Of a stretch of DNA of 64,000 nt, positions 1 through 11,693 are shown piece by piece. The DNA comes from Apostichopus japonicus (taxonomy: Eukaryota > Echinodermata > Holothuroidea > Aspidochirotida > Stichopodidae), in contig NC_092580.1 in the NCBI RefSeq assembly GCF_037975245.1, positions 13,610,501 through 13,674,500 of the forward strand, given 5' to 3'. Position numbers and translations under genes: made by a program. The first letter of the stretch is position 1; every line of letters starts with the position of its first letter. A model generated the notes under the pieces. That model made no database searches. It was given only the letters and a program-made list of their open reading frames with translations, and had not been told where the DNA came from.

Positions 1-1
1 A

Positions 2-3000
2 CATAATCGCAAGGACAAGGCAAAGCAAACAGCGGAACAGACCGAAACTAGAGAAGAAGATCACACATTCTCATTCAAGGCTGGCAACAATACAAGCAAC
101 ATACGTCAAAGAGGAGGGCCAGGAACCTTAATGGTAGACTGTGGAGCTACATCACATATAATCACAGATCTATCAAAATTTGTTTCTTTTGACAATACAT
201 TCCATCCAGAAAACCACTACATGGAGCTAGCTGATGGGACAAGAGAAAATAATGTAGCGCTAAAACGTGGAAACGCCCAAGTTACCTTGCTAAGTACAGA
301 AGGCAAGAATGTAGAATCTATGCTGGAAGCGGCACTGTATATCCCTTCCTACCCACAGGACATGTTTTCTGTTAAAGCTGCCACCAACAATGGAGCCACA
401 GTGACCTTCAAGCAAGGATGCAACATACTTACCCACAAAGATGGTACTACGTTCAACATTAAAGAACAAGGAAGATTGTACTACCTGAACGTTGTGGACG
501 AAGAAATAGTAGGTGACAGAGTTAACGCTGTATATGATGTTCATACATGGCATGAAATCTTAGGACACTGTAATTTTGAAGATATTCTTAAATTACAAGA
601 TGTAGTCAAAGGTATGAAAATTAAAGGTGAAGTTGATAAGTCAACATTTAATTGTGACACATGCACTCAAGGAAAATTTGTAAACAGTAGGAGTAGAAAA
701 CTAGATGCTAAGGCCACCACACCCCTAGAGTTGGTTCACACAGACCTAGCAGGACCTATTAACCCTGTAGCTAAGGATGGGTTCAAATATGCAGCAACAT
801 TCACCGATGATTATTCAGGAGCCATATTTGTTTATTTCATTAGAAACAAGGGTGACACTGCATTAGTATTGGAAAAGTTTTTGGCAGATTGTGCACCTTA
901 TGGCAAAGTAAAGTGTATCAGGTCTGACAATGGTTCAGAATTCACAGGAAATGCTTTTGAGTCAGTACTAAGGAAAATGGGCATAAGGCATGAAACCTCT
1001 TCACCGTACTCTCCCCACCAAAATGGTACCGCTGAAAGGCAGTGGAGAACTCTTTTTGAAATGGGGAGGTGTCTATTGATAGACAAGGGTTTGCCCAAGT
1101 TCTTGTGGACATACGCAGTCCAAACAGCTGCCCATATTAGAAACAGATGTTTCAACAACCGCATTAAGCAAACCCCTTATCACATGTTAACAGGGAACCA
1201 ACCTGATCTATCCAAAATGGGGATATTTGGATCAGAGTGTTATGCGTATAAGCACGACCCAAAGAAACTAGATTCTAGGTGTGAGAAAGGAATTTTTGTT
1301 GGGTATGACAAGAATAGTCCTGCATACCTAGTGTATCATGCAAACAGTGGAAAGGTGTCTAAAAACAGGCTGGTCAAGTTCTGTAAGAAAAGAGGTATTG
1401 AGAAACAAACCCAAACTGATGTATTGGATGATGAAGTTGAGTTGTTTCCTCAACAATACACATGTGGGGAGTCTAGTGGTGATGTTCATGTTCCTGAAAA
1501 CAATAATAGAAGTAAGACAAATGTGTCTCAAAGAGAAATAACAAGAGAAAGTTTAAAGGAAAGTGGTTCAGAGGAAAACCACAGTGAAAGAATTAAGGGT
1601 GATGTAAGTCAAGGACGTTACTACCCCAAGAGGGAGAGAAAATCTCCCAAATACTTAGATGAGTATGTATCACATGTTGAAGATGGAGATTCTATTATGA
1701 CTGGTATTGATTACTGTTATAAAGTATGTGGAATTCCCCAAACGTACAAGGAAGCAGTAAATTCACCTTATATATCCACATGGAAAAATGCCATGGAAGA
1801 AGAGCTAAATTCATTAAGGGAGAATGATACATTTGAGATAACAACTTTACCTGAAGGTAAACATCCAGTAGGGGGAAAATGGGTGTATGCAATTAAAGAG
1901 GATTTTGAAGGTACAAGGAGATTTAAGGCAAGATATGTCGCCAAGGGTTACAATCAAGTGAAGGGGATAGATTACAAAGAAACATTTGCCCCGACAGCTA
2001 ATATCACATCAATTAGGATTTTAATGCAACTGGTAGTGCAAAATGATCTGATTGTTCATCAGATGGATGTCAAAACTGCTTACCTGCATGCTCCTATTGC
2101 TGAAGAAATCTATTTAGAGCAACCAGAAGGCTTTGAAGTTTTATCAGACACAGGAGAAAAGTTGGTTTATAAGTTAAAGAAATCACTCTATGGGTTGAAA
2201 CAGTCAGGTAGAAATTGGAATAAAGTATTACATGAGTACCTTGTTGAAAATGATTTTGTTCAAAATTCATCAGATCATTGTGTCTACAAGAAGCAGATTA
2301 AAAATGACATGATCATAGTCATTATTTGGGTTGATGATCTGATTATGGCAGCTAGTGACACACACTTGCTAAATCAGTTCAAGGAAGTTATGCAGAAGAA
2401 ATTTAGAATGAAAGATTTGGGTAAGATATCATATTTTCTTGGAATCCATTTTGAGCAAAAAGAGGGAGAAATCAAGATGAGCCAGGACAAATATATCAGC
2501 AAAATGCTAGAAAGATTTGGAATGGTAAACTGTAAGCCCAGATCCACTCCATGTGAACAGAAATTGGAATATAACAGTAGTGAAGCTGTTGATCCAAAGA
2601 ATTACCGTGAAATAGTTGGAAGTTTGATTTATGCCATGACATGCACTAGACCAGACCTAAGTTGGGTGGTAAGTAGATTGTCACAGCATTTGTCAGAACC
2701 TAAAGCAGAGAACATGAATACTGCCAAACATGTTCTTAGGTATCTAAAAGGTACAATTGATCACAAATTATGCTTCAAGAAATCAAGTCAACCCTTAAGG
2801 TTACTTGCTTACAGTGATTCAGATTGGGCATCTTCAGTGGAGGACAGAAGAAGTACAACTGGTTATTGTTTTAGTTTGACTGGGGATGGTCCACTCGTTT
2901 CATGGAAATCTAAGAAGCAACCAACAGTTGCATTATCCACTTGTGAGGCTGAATACATGGCATTGGCAGCTACAACACAAGAAAGTTTGTTGAATGGTAT

Positions 3001-3253
3001 GGACAAGAAAATTTTTCACTGTACTAATATTTTTGAAGATAACCAGGGTGCTATTTCATTGAGTAAAGATCCTGTTCACCGACAAAGATCAAAACACATT
3101 GATGTCAAGTACCATTTTATTCGTACAATGGTCAATGAGGGTAAGGTTAACATTACATATTGCCCAACAGAGGATATGGTTGCAGATAATTTTACAAAAC
3201 CAGCAACAAAATCAAAGATCAACAAGTTCAAGCGATTCCTGTTTGGTAACTGA
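2..3253 (+). CDS. Copia Pol polyprotein (protease, integrase, RT, RNase H), 5' partial
   Basis: The frame is open from base 2, so the ATG at 131 is internal and not the true start. Domains in order: aspartic protease with DCGATSH near 137-157; GAG-pre-integrase zinc-binding region with a WHEILGH histidine pair near 550 and CDTC near 656; integrase catalytic core with HTDLAGP (about 736), SDNGSEF (about 922) and NGTAERQ (about 1021), giving the D,D-35-E triad; reverse transcriptase beginning near 1790, with KWVYAIK near 1880 and the catalytic aspartates in WVDD near 2327 (YVDD in most relatives); RNase H with YSDSDWAS near 2812, an STCEAEYMAL block near 2938 and DVKYHF near 3100. The protein copies the element RNA and integrates the product. 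All visible catalytic residues are retained, so the 3' two thirds could encode active enzyme. Confidence 0.93.
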   Translation, partial: HNRKDKAKQTAEQTETREEDHTFSFKAGNNTSNIRQRGGPGTLMVDCGATSHIITDLSKFVSFDNTFHPENHYMELADGTRENNVALKRGNAQVTLLSTEGKNVESMLEAALYIPSYPQDMFSVKAATNNGATVTFKQGCNILTHKDGTTFNIKEQGRLYYLNVVDEEIVGDRVNAVYDVHTWHEILGHCNFEDILKLQDVVKGMKIKGEVDKSTFNCDTCTQGKFVNSRSRKLDAKATTPLELVHTDLAGPINPVAKDGFKYAATFTDDYSGAIFVYFIRNKGDTALVLEKFLADCAPYGKVKCIRSDNGSEFTGNAFESVLRKMGIRHETSSPYSPHQNGTAERQWRTLFEMGRCLLIDKGLPKFLWTYAVQTAAHIRNRCFNNRIKQTPYHMLTGNQPDLSKMGIFGSECYAYKHDPKKLDSRCEKGIFVGYDKNSPAYLVYHANSGKVSKNRLVKFCKKRGIEKQTQTDVLDDEVELFPQQYTCGESSGDVHVPENNNRSKTNVSQREITRESLKESGSEENHSERIKGDVSQGRYYPKRERKSPKYLDEYVSHVEDGDSIMTGIDYCYKVCGIPQTYKEAVNSPYISTWKNAMEEELNSLRENDTFEITTLPEGKHPVGGKWVYAIKEDFEGTRRFKARYVAKGYNQVKGIDYKETFAPTANITSIRILMQLVVQNDLIVHQMDVKTAYLHAPIAEEIYLEQPEGFEVLSDTGEKLVYKLKKSLYGLKQSGRNWNKVLHEYLVENDFVQNSSDHCVYKKQIKNDMIIVIIWVDDLIMAASDTHLLNQFKEVMQKKFRMKDLGKISYFLGIHFEQKEGEIKMSQDKYISKMLERFGMVNCKPRSTPCEQKLEYNSSEAVDPKNYREIVGSLIYAMTCTRPDLSWVVSRLSQHLSEPKAENMNTAKHVLRYLKGTIDHKLCFKKSSQPLRLLAYSDSDWASSVEDRRSTTGYCFSLTGDGPLVSWKSKKQPTVALSTCEAEYMALAATTQESLLNGMDKKIFHCTNIFEDNQGAISLSKDPVHRQRSKHIDVKYHFIRTMVNEGKVNITYCPTEDMVADNFTKPATKSKINKFKRFLFGN

Positions 3254-3358
3254 TGTATTTAACATTTGAACACTCTGAACACAAGAAGTTACAATATGCA
3301 TATTGCTTTAAAGTAATTTTCATACAAGGATGTTTATTATTATGAGAGCAAGTGGGGG

Positions 3359-3522
3359 TGTTAGTTGTGTGCTCCCAAGTCACGTGTTTTTTGTTATGCT
3401 ATTAACGTTGTAAATACACACGAGTTCGTTACACCATTCCCTCGTAGAAATGTTGTCTCTTATGTCGCTTCTAAAGCCATTAAAATCACCGCACTTTCAA
3501 TACAACGATGGCAGATCCAACA
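3359..3522 (+). repeat. Putative 3' LTR of the Copia element
   Basis: TGTTAG directly follows the G-rich polypurine tract, and a CCAACA end about 164 bp later would give the expected TG...CA inverted ends. A short LTR is compatible with some marine-animal Copia lineages. The right boundary is only inferred, because the 5' LTR is outside the window and no target duplication can be tested. Confidence 0.45.
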
Positions 3523-6500
3523 GGGGTCTAAGAAAAACACGATTTTCCTGCACTTTGGGTGAAACAAAATGTCGTGATCCAATCCAAAAATTTAATTTCT
3601 CTTTTCTTGCAATAAACATATATCCTATCAACTAGTTGTAATATACTTTAGTTCAACAAGAAATACAATTTGATGGAATGCCATTTGTAGAAATTCATAG
3701 CAATTTAAAGTTTAATATTTGTGCTCTACGCTATGCAAACTGCTTTTCCGTGACTTTTGTGAACTTTAAGCTCGAATGATAGCCACTAAGGTGTTCTTAT
3801 GTATTGAGACGCGTAAGGTACGGAACTGCAAGCATTTGTTGTTAGTACAGTGCGATCACATCACACTATCGATGCTGTTACACGTATACGCGTACCCAGG
3901 TTTTGTAAAAACTGCGCGCCAACTGTCAATACTCTACTATTCAAAGGGGCTGCCAGCTTGACAGCCATATATTTCGTAAAAATCTTCCGAATTATGACAT
4001 TGTTCACTAAAGGCCTATTTGAATGATATTCCGGCCAAATATGATTTCTAAAATAGCTATTTTCTACGTCAAAATTGGTCACATGACTTCATGGGCGGCG
4101 AACATAAATAACATAATAACATAAATATTTTAGGTGGGGGTTATAGTATCTAATATCCCCTCAATATTTGGTGGCAGTTTTCTTGTGGTGGCTATAAATA
4201 GAAAATAATGCGTGAGAATATTTATTCAAATCATATTTGGCGGTGGCTAAAACTTCATCCAACACATGCTATGCTGCATGAGGTCAATGACACTTCGTGG
4301 TCGTTTATTTTACCTGTGACCGTATAGCATGTTGTCACTCATGATTATTATCATGTCTGTACATCTCTTGTGTATGAGTGTAAGTACGTACAATCATATA
4401 TATGATCCACATCGATATGGGTTCACTGGGTTTCCATTTGGCCTGTTTCCTACAAGATTTCTAACCGCAGGCGCGTAACCAAGGGGGGGGGGGCGAAGGA
4501 GGTGACCCCTTGAGCATATATTTTTAATTTTTTTTATGATATCGCTAGTAATTTCAAAATAGAAAATATTCATTTACTAACAGCCAGTTTCGCAAATCTA
4601 ATCACTTGAATTTTTCATTGATTGCGCCCTCAGTCACATCAATTTCAAAAACCCCAACTGTTAAAACAACGAAACAAAGTGTTACCATGTCGATTAACAA
4701 ACATCGTTTACATGACTGGTTGTTTTCGTTGTGCCAGATATGTTAGGACCCACAAGAGTATGTGTGAGCACAACATAAACTTGTGTGTAAGTTGCCTTCT
4801 GAATCTTGTTGATAAAATTCTGAACATAACATGGAAAAGGTTTCTTATTGAACTAAAAGCACCCCTCCACCCCACTGGGGCGGAATTTAGTCGAAAGCAG
4901 GCAAAATGTAACATAATCATGTTTGATGTAGCTTTGATGTAGCTTAAATTACATGTACATATACACTGAGAAAAGTATTTCACAAGAACAAACTGAGTGT
5001 GTTTATTATTATTATTTTTTTTATATTTCTCTCATAGCCAGCAAGAGCAATTAACATTACCAATTTGCACAGAAGCAGTTTATGTTATGAGATAAATATT
5101 ATAGATGTGCAATACAATGCTATTGTATTGTTTTATTGAATATTGGAAATAAAACAATGGAATAATTCCTAGTAACGGTTGTCTATATTTAAACAATCCT
5201 TTTTAAATAATACTAGCTATGATTTTGGTGGTAATCAAACTTGAAACCCCCTCAAGTTCTGTGAAACTGCATGATATTGGTTGAGAGTTTGTGAGGACCG
5301 GGCTGATAATCAAATATGCTGAACTACTATAGAGATAACCATTATTACTCAAAAGTTCACAAAACAGGCAATTAGTGGCAAAGATATATGTTTTATGTCT
5401 TTATCCAATTTTCCATTGTCATCCTCACCATTGTCATAATTGTCATCTTAAAGATCAGCGAATAAAAAAACCATGCAAAATGGATACCAACGTTACATAG
5501 CTATGTTCATTATTACATTTTAATATCTATATCATTATCCTATTGCAAGGAAACGATCATAATTTAAATTAAATTATTATTTCTGATCTGGAATTATTTT
5601 ACATCTTAACGTCATATCACTAAAGAGTAACCTCTTTCAGTGTTTTGAGCTTCCTCTGTGTTCGTATGACATCAAAGACAATTGATTTCAAGGTTTCCTG
5701 ATTGACACCACACTTGGCTTTTCATAGAAGGTTTCCTTTGAATGAGTTTTTTTTAAGGAAAGTTTCTGATGTTGTACAAGACTTGCAATATTATCCAAAC
5801 TTTCTTTCTCTGAAATTTAAGCAACATCAAAAGTCCACATGAAGTTGAAGTGTGAATTTGAAGATACTCAGATCTAAATATATTGGAGGAACATGTCATG
5901 ACAAGCCAGTTAATATACTATATAATGTTTCAACACTGTTGTGATGAATTTTTTCACAACTGAATTTGGGAACAGTTAATGATGATGTTGTCGTAACATA
6001 TTTCATAATGCTTTGAGATGGTTATTTTATAACATAATAATGTTATTAAAACCAAACTTTTTACACTCCTCTTTGACATTACTGTAGAACATTTTGCAAT
6101 ATTATAACAACTGAATACTCATTCAGATAATTTGTAACAACTGCGCAGAGTAACCCTACCACAACGTTTTCTTACACTCTCCTTTGTTAACTTCTTTGGT
6201 TAACTAAATGTATTCTTAACAAGAGTTTTTCAATTATCCTTCTAAGAATGCTATCAGCTAGCTGGCTACACCAATGCCACAGTCACATGATGCATTGCAC
6301 TTTCCAATGTTTTACCCTTCACATCTCGCATTAAACTAATGTAATCCTGGCCTATATAAACTACTCCAAAGAGAGGTTTTCACTTTCCTATAATCTTAAT
6401 CTATCTCTTAATCCATTTCTATTTGTTTGTTTCTGATACAGTTATGTATGTTCTCTTAAATCAAATATGGAGACAGTTTTCATACGTACATGCTGTTGAA

Positions 6501-6554
6501 ATAACCAAATTTGTTGCTGTTAGAACTTTAGGAATAGTACTTGGTAACATGAAC
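3523..6554. other. Intergenic, no gene recognised
   Basis: AT-rich sequence. Reading frames of about 90-106 codons around 4620-4980 overlap on opposite strands and match nothing recognisable. The only structured item is the hAT-like remnant at about 4468-4568. Confidence 0.6.
4468..4568 (+). mobile_element. Truncated hAT-like MITE remnant
   Basis: It begins CAGGCGCGTAACCAAGG, then a G run, then a segment also found in the complete element at 61907-62197 (shared ATGATATCGCTAGTA and TTGAGCATAT). The right inverted end CGCGCCTG is not found downstream, so this is a partial copy. Confidence 0.6.
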
Positions 6555-6558
6555 TTAA

Positions 6559-6889
6559 AGGGTGTGAAGACTCGCGCACAAAGAAACGTCTCATGCCGGT
6601 AATCTGACCTAGTTTCGAATGAGGTGTAACAGAACTGTTAGACACCACCATCGATCCCAGATCCATTAGACACTAGTGTACAGTCAATACATATACAGCT
6701 ACGGTCAATACCCACAACACAGTTTACATAGCAGCGTGGACATCTCAGGTCTAGATAAAAGATAACAAGGTATCACGTTTCATTACTGTCTGCATTTTGT
6801 AGCGACAAGAAAAAAACGTCATTTGCAAGCAACGGAAAGTTAACTTTTTCAGAGCGCGGCACGCGGTTTGGGGCAAGTCTTCAATGCCT
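6559..6889. mobile_element. TTAA-flanked MITE, copy 1
   Basis: Left end AGGGTGTGAAGACTCGC; right end, reverse complemented, AGGCATTGAAGACTTGC. Both ends abut TTAA (6555-6558 and 6890-6893), the target duplication typical of Kolobok and piggyBac type elements. It encodes nothing. Related copies lie at 24272-24631 and 28314-28585. Confidence 0.85.
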
Positions 6890-6893
6890 TTAA

Positions 6894-7566
6894 GACTCAT
6901 CCCTTTCGAAATGTATGTGATTCAATTACCATAGCAACAGACATTATTTCTGGCAAATATTTTGCCATCAAATCAGAGATATGAAAAAAGCCTGGTTGTT
7001 ACATCACTGAGGTTGTAAACCCTATAATCCTAGAGTAATTACTCATTTCCACGGCAATGAACGGAGAAGATTTTCAGCTTCTTCTCTGGTCGGGTCTTGC
7101 TTGTCTATAGTGTTATTTAGTGTCAATTGTAAGAGAATATTAATTTGTAATTCACATGGTTTTAATATTGTGTATTATAAATAGCCAAACATGGTGCTGC
7201 TTATTTGCTCAACCTACAATTTTTGAGTTTTCAGGTAACATCCATATAAACATACCAATAACACATAAACCATACGTAGGCTACACCATACATAGGCTGG
7301 GTAAATACACTGTTCACCATTCTTCATCTAAAGAGCATGGGGCAAAGCAAATAAATATGCATATCCTCTTAGTTTTATGCCAAATAATGGCAAGAATGTT
7401 CAATTCAGTTCCCATAAAAGTAGTAAAACTCTACTGCAGGTTGCCCTTTGAGATTCCTAACTTATTCGTAGGTCTCATTTACTCTTTAGTGATTATTACT
7501 GGCTTAAAATCTTTAGTAACTTCATACTGTTAGGATACACAGCCTAGCCATATGCGAAGAAATCCT
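6894..7566. other. Region downstream of importin-9, probable 3' UTR
   Basis: On the minus strand this follows the importin-9 stop codon. A minus-strand ATTAAA (7161-7166 on the given strand as TTTAAT) about 400 bases past the stop could serve as a polyadenylation signal. Nothing else is visible. Confidence 0.3.
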
Positions 7567-10500
7567 CTATCCAGGTATTCCAATACATTTAAGCACTTCC
7601 ATCTCCATGGGATTAAGATGTTTCTGAAATTCCGAATGATATGGGTGACGAGATAACTCCTGCAGGAAATGGGTCAAGTAAGCCTGCATGGAAATCATAA
7701 GGGAGACTTTAAAATTAAGAAAACCATATAAACCCTCCCTGTCTATTTTTTAAAGAAACCACAAACCAGGGGATTGCCAGTTACAAAAAGATTCAAATGA
7801 AAGAAACTCTACCAGAACAGATTTCCTTGATTTTGGGCTTTGAGTATGTTGATGCAATGGTTGTGTTATCTCGAGATATAATACATATTATTATTCATTC
7901 AGCTTGCTCCACAGCAACTGTAATTCATGATTGAGGGAATGAATCATTATTTCATATAGTACAGTGTGAATGTTTGCCAGCACTTTGTGTTAGATGTTCA
8001 ACCCTCATGTTCCATCCTACTGTTCACTTCTACTGAATGCTTACCCGGGCCTATATTTATTAGTAACATTATAAAAGATAGCTTTGCTACCTTTGACAAA
8101 AGACTGCAACAAACTTGGCGGAAGAAAGAAGGAGAATATTCCCCAACTATTGCTTACCTGAACGTCCAGCTCAAAAAGAGGATCTTGAAGGGCATCTGGA
8201 TCATCATCTTCTTCATCCTCCAATCCAGCAAAGTCATAACCTTCAAGAAAACAACTTACAGTAAATAAACATATATTCACACATACATACATCCACACAT
8301 ATACATATGCGTACATACATCCACACACATATATACATAGGGGTACTTTACATGCAGTGCTTTCCCACAGTTTTCAAGGTGTTTCACCCCTGCAGGGGGG
8401 GGGGCCCAACCATAGTAACCAATGACTGTTTACTTCTGCATTGAGATTTATGCATATCAATATATCAAAGCATGGCACCAGAACTGATTTGAGCAGAACC
8501 AGGGCTCTTGTATTATTTAGCACTGAGCCGGGTTACCTCGGCAAACTTTCAGAGTTTTAAAGGGTCATAGTGTGCCTAGCTGAAGTTTTAACAGAGTTTT
8601 GTGCTACTGTTTTGTGTGTACTGTTTTGTGTGTACAGAGTTTTGTGCTACAGTAGGAGACTCAAGTAATATGATGGTATCTACAAGTTTGTGATTAGCCG
8701 CAGTGTGCAATTTAGAAATACATGTTGATTTACACAATGTGATACCTGGATATTCCGATGCTAGTGCAAATTCTGGTAACTGTAGTCCGTTGTCATTGGA
8801 AACTTCATCCTCATCTTCGATATCATCATCTTCATCTTCCCAGCCGTCATCCTGCATAAAACACAAATTTGAGGGCCGGATCAAGGAATGATCAAATTAA
8901 AAAAATATATAAATTCTACAAACACATGTACTGTAATCCATTTTTTCTGTTGGGAGCAACATAGACACTTTTTGGGAAGACAAAATCCATATGGCATTTC
9001 AAGTCCATATATTGCTGCTAATTGGTTGTTTGGTTACTTGTACCTGCCACGTGACATGTACTTGCCACATAATCTCTTGTTCATTACCGCAGGAAATTGC
9101 TCGTAGTGAAAGGTCAGAATGTCATTATGGTAATTAGCTGACTTTCCTCTTATGGTCTTGAAGATGTGACATGATTGAAATGTCACGCAGCTGTCAAAGC
9201 ACTCAAGGCTTGTGACTTAAACATTAATTTTCTATAAACTATTAGTGTATGTTTCATACAGGATATCTGTCAAGTCAACTTCCAGGTATTAATTTAGTTT
9301 CGATACCAACATAAAATAATAATTACCTCCAGATCTCCAGCAGATGCTTGTTTTGAGGTTGTCGTTTCCATGGCGATTGACAGGTCATTGATTAGTAGCT
9401 TGTATATCTTGACAGCTATTGGTATCATCGTCCAATGCTCAGGCACTGAGAGTATGACCGAAAGAGATAGCAGTTAACATAATGTTTGAAACATTAACTT
9501 CATATGTTAGCTTTTAGCTTCTCCATATTGTTTAAAAAGTGAAAACTGCACAGATTGATGTAATCTGCATTTCTAAGAGATTAAAAGACTAAACATTAGA
9601 CCAACAACGTTAACGACCATCAGATTAATGTAATGTGTACATTAGTAATGAACATGTACAATGCACAATTTAGTGTTACCCTTTTCCTCTTTTTTCTCTT
9701 TTATAATTTCAAAATTCAAACTTTCGTTCACCCTAGCTAATCAAAGTTGAAACCTAGGTGACATTTCTACATGAGAATGTACCTTTATATGGCAGAATAC
9801 TGCTATTGCTTTCTTTTATATAACTGAGCACTGTTATATTTTGTCACAGATATACAAGGAAAAACAAAGAGATGCGAGACAAACTCACTGTTGGCAGCTT
9901 TTGACCTAGTTCTGATTCCTTCATTCTCGTTGAAGACCTGATCACCTTTGACCTCAATACCATCCAACCTGTTATCACTCGTTGCAATACTGTGTTGTAG
10001 GAGTTTGGAGAGGGCTGTTATACTGCACGGAACAAATTATGAGAAAGGAATGACCTGACAACAACTCAATAACAAATCTATTCACTTCTCTGGCCACATA
10101 AAATTCCCTCAGCAACTGCAAAGTTTTATTTTTCTCCGGCTTCGGACTGCCACCCCGAGCAAAGAAACGGCTAAATGTTTATTGCCATAAACTAAGGACA
10201 AGATAGCTCAGTTGTTAGAGCACTGGACTTGAAATCGTCAGGTCACAAAAATTGTGACTTTCCTTTCCCTAAAACTTTGAAGTACAAAAACTACTTCAAA
10301 CCAGATGATAATATAAGAACGTTAAGTTCTGTCATATATAACAACAATTCGGTTTACTCTTAATATGTTTGAAGGAAAAAGGATGATGGGAAAATTGAAG
10401 AGGACAGAAATAAAATGGAAATTGGAACGTAGTGTTCTGTCCTGAAGAGACTACTCCTACGGTGTCGATTGTCCAGGATAGAAAAGATTGTGGAGAGAGG

Positions 10501-11693
10501 TTTTCAGTTGATGTGCATACTTCATTAGGCCATCTTTTCATATCTGTTTTTTCAGCACACACGTGCATAGATCTGCATATCCGTTAAATATCACTCGGAC
10601 TGTACCATTACAGTATAGGTAATAATTATGTATATTAAGTGACATGACAGGGTAGGCTTACCTGACTTTGCTATCGTAAGCTCCGTAAAAGATAACATGT
10701 CTGGATACCCACTCAACAAGAACAAACTCTAAGGCTGGCTTCCCCGTCGGTCCAGGAACGCTGTAGAGGAACTCCAAGACTGCACTGATTTGGGAGTGCA
10801 TAAGGTGAGCATACACCATGATGAGGGACTAGAGAGAGGTGGGTGAAAGAATGTAAAATCGTATTATTAATGAATGAGGTAAGTGATGCATGGACATTAG
10901 AAAATTGAATGATAGTTGAATAGTATTACTGATTCTTTCTCACCAATCTCTTTCTAGCATTTTTACATGGTGGTTCTGTTTTAGTTGAGGGATCGTTTCC
11001 AACGGTTGCAAGTTGCAAGCTGATGTAGAGTGTGATGATCATGAATTAATTCCATCATATATCAAGTAGGCTCTTCTTCCATACATATTCAGAGAATAAC
11101 AGCAATTAATTAGAGGTTCTTTATCTTTACATTATTTTCGTCGAACATTAGGAGAAAATCAATTTCCAATACTTTGCACTACATGCTTCCAGAGGTTTTA
11201 CCATACAAAGACCTTGCACCCACCTCTAGCCCATAAACTACATGCTGCGAGTGGATTTCCCATACAAAGACCTTGCACCCACCTCTAGCCCATAAAATAC
11301 ATGCTGCGAGAGGATTTAATATACAAAGACCTTGCACCCACCTCTAGCCCATAAACTACATGCTGCGTTAGGATTTAATATACAAAGACCTTGCACCCAC
11401 CTCTAGCCTATTCTTACCTGCATCACGCTCATTGTCTCTGACTGCTGCATCTTACTCAACACCATCCTCAACATCATCTCAATGTCCTCTCCGAGTACAC
11501 TCCCAGCCTTGGAGATCAAAATGGCTACCAATCTCCCAATAAATGCAGCAGCGTACTCTGGGTTTGAGGGATCTAGCAGCTTTGAAATCACCTGTACTGT
11601 GTACTTGAGACCGCCGTTACCGGATCCATCTTTCCAGTTCGCTAGCTGATCGTAAGAGACTGATATGAAGGCCCTGACACACTCTCCACCGCT
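7567..11693 (-). CDS. IPO9: Importin-9 exons 17-23: C-terminal HEAT repeats, acidic region and stop
   Basis: Exon 17 11418-11693, 18 10662-10828, 19 9889-10022, 20 9327-9445, 21 8746-8851, 22 8158-8240, 23 7567-7683. Exon 17 begins [12 protein letters not shown] and runs without a break through [15 protein letters not shown]. Exon 18 has [16 protein letters not shown]. Exon 21 is acidic ([16 protein letters not shown]); exon 22 has [17 protein letters not shown]. Exon 23 ends in KCIGIPG then TAG, where the human protein ends in a similar TIGI. A 59-bp tandem repeat abuts the exon 17 donor. Confidence 0.92.

Larger units (their letters stand above)
1..3522 (+). mobile_element. Ty1/Copia LTR retrotransposon, 3' part
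   Basis: The window opens inside a Copia-superfamily element. An open pol frame runs to a TGA at 3251-3253. It is followed by a purine-rich tract (around 3344-3358) and then TGTTAG at 3359, the usual polypurine-tract/3' LTR boundary. The order protease, integrase, reverse transcriptase, RNase H is diagnostic of Copia rather than Gypsy. The 5' LTR, gag and zinc knuckle lie to the left of the window. The lack of stops or frameshifts over more than 3.2 kb suggests a recent insertion. Confidence 0.9.

Noticed and set aside
3365-3635. 65- and 61-codon frames just after the Copia stop
   Set aside because: They lie in the putative LTR and flank and have no protein features.
4622-4983. Opposed 106- and 91-codon frames
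   Set aside because: Overlapping frames on both strands without codon or motif support.
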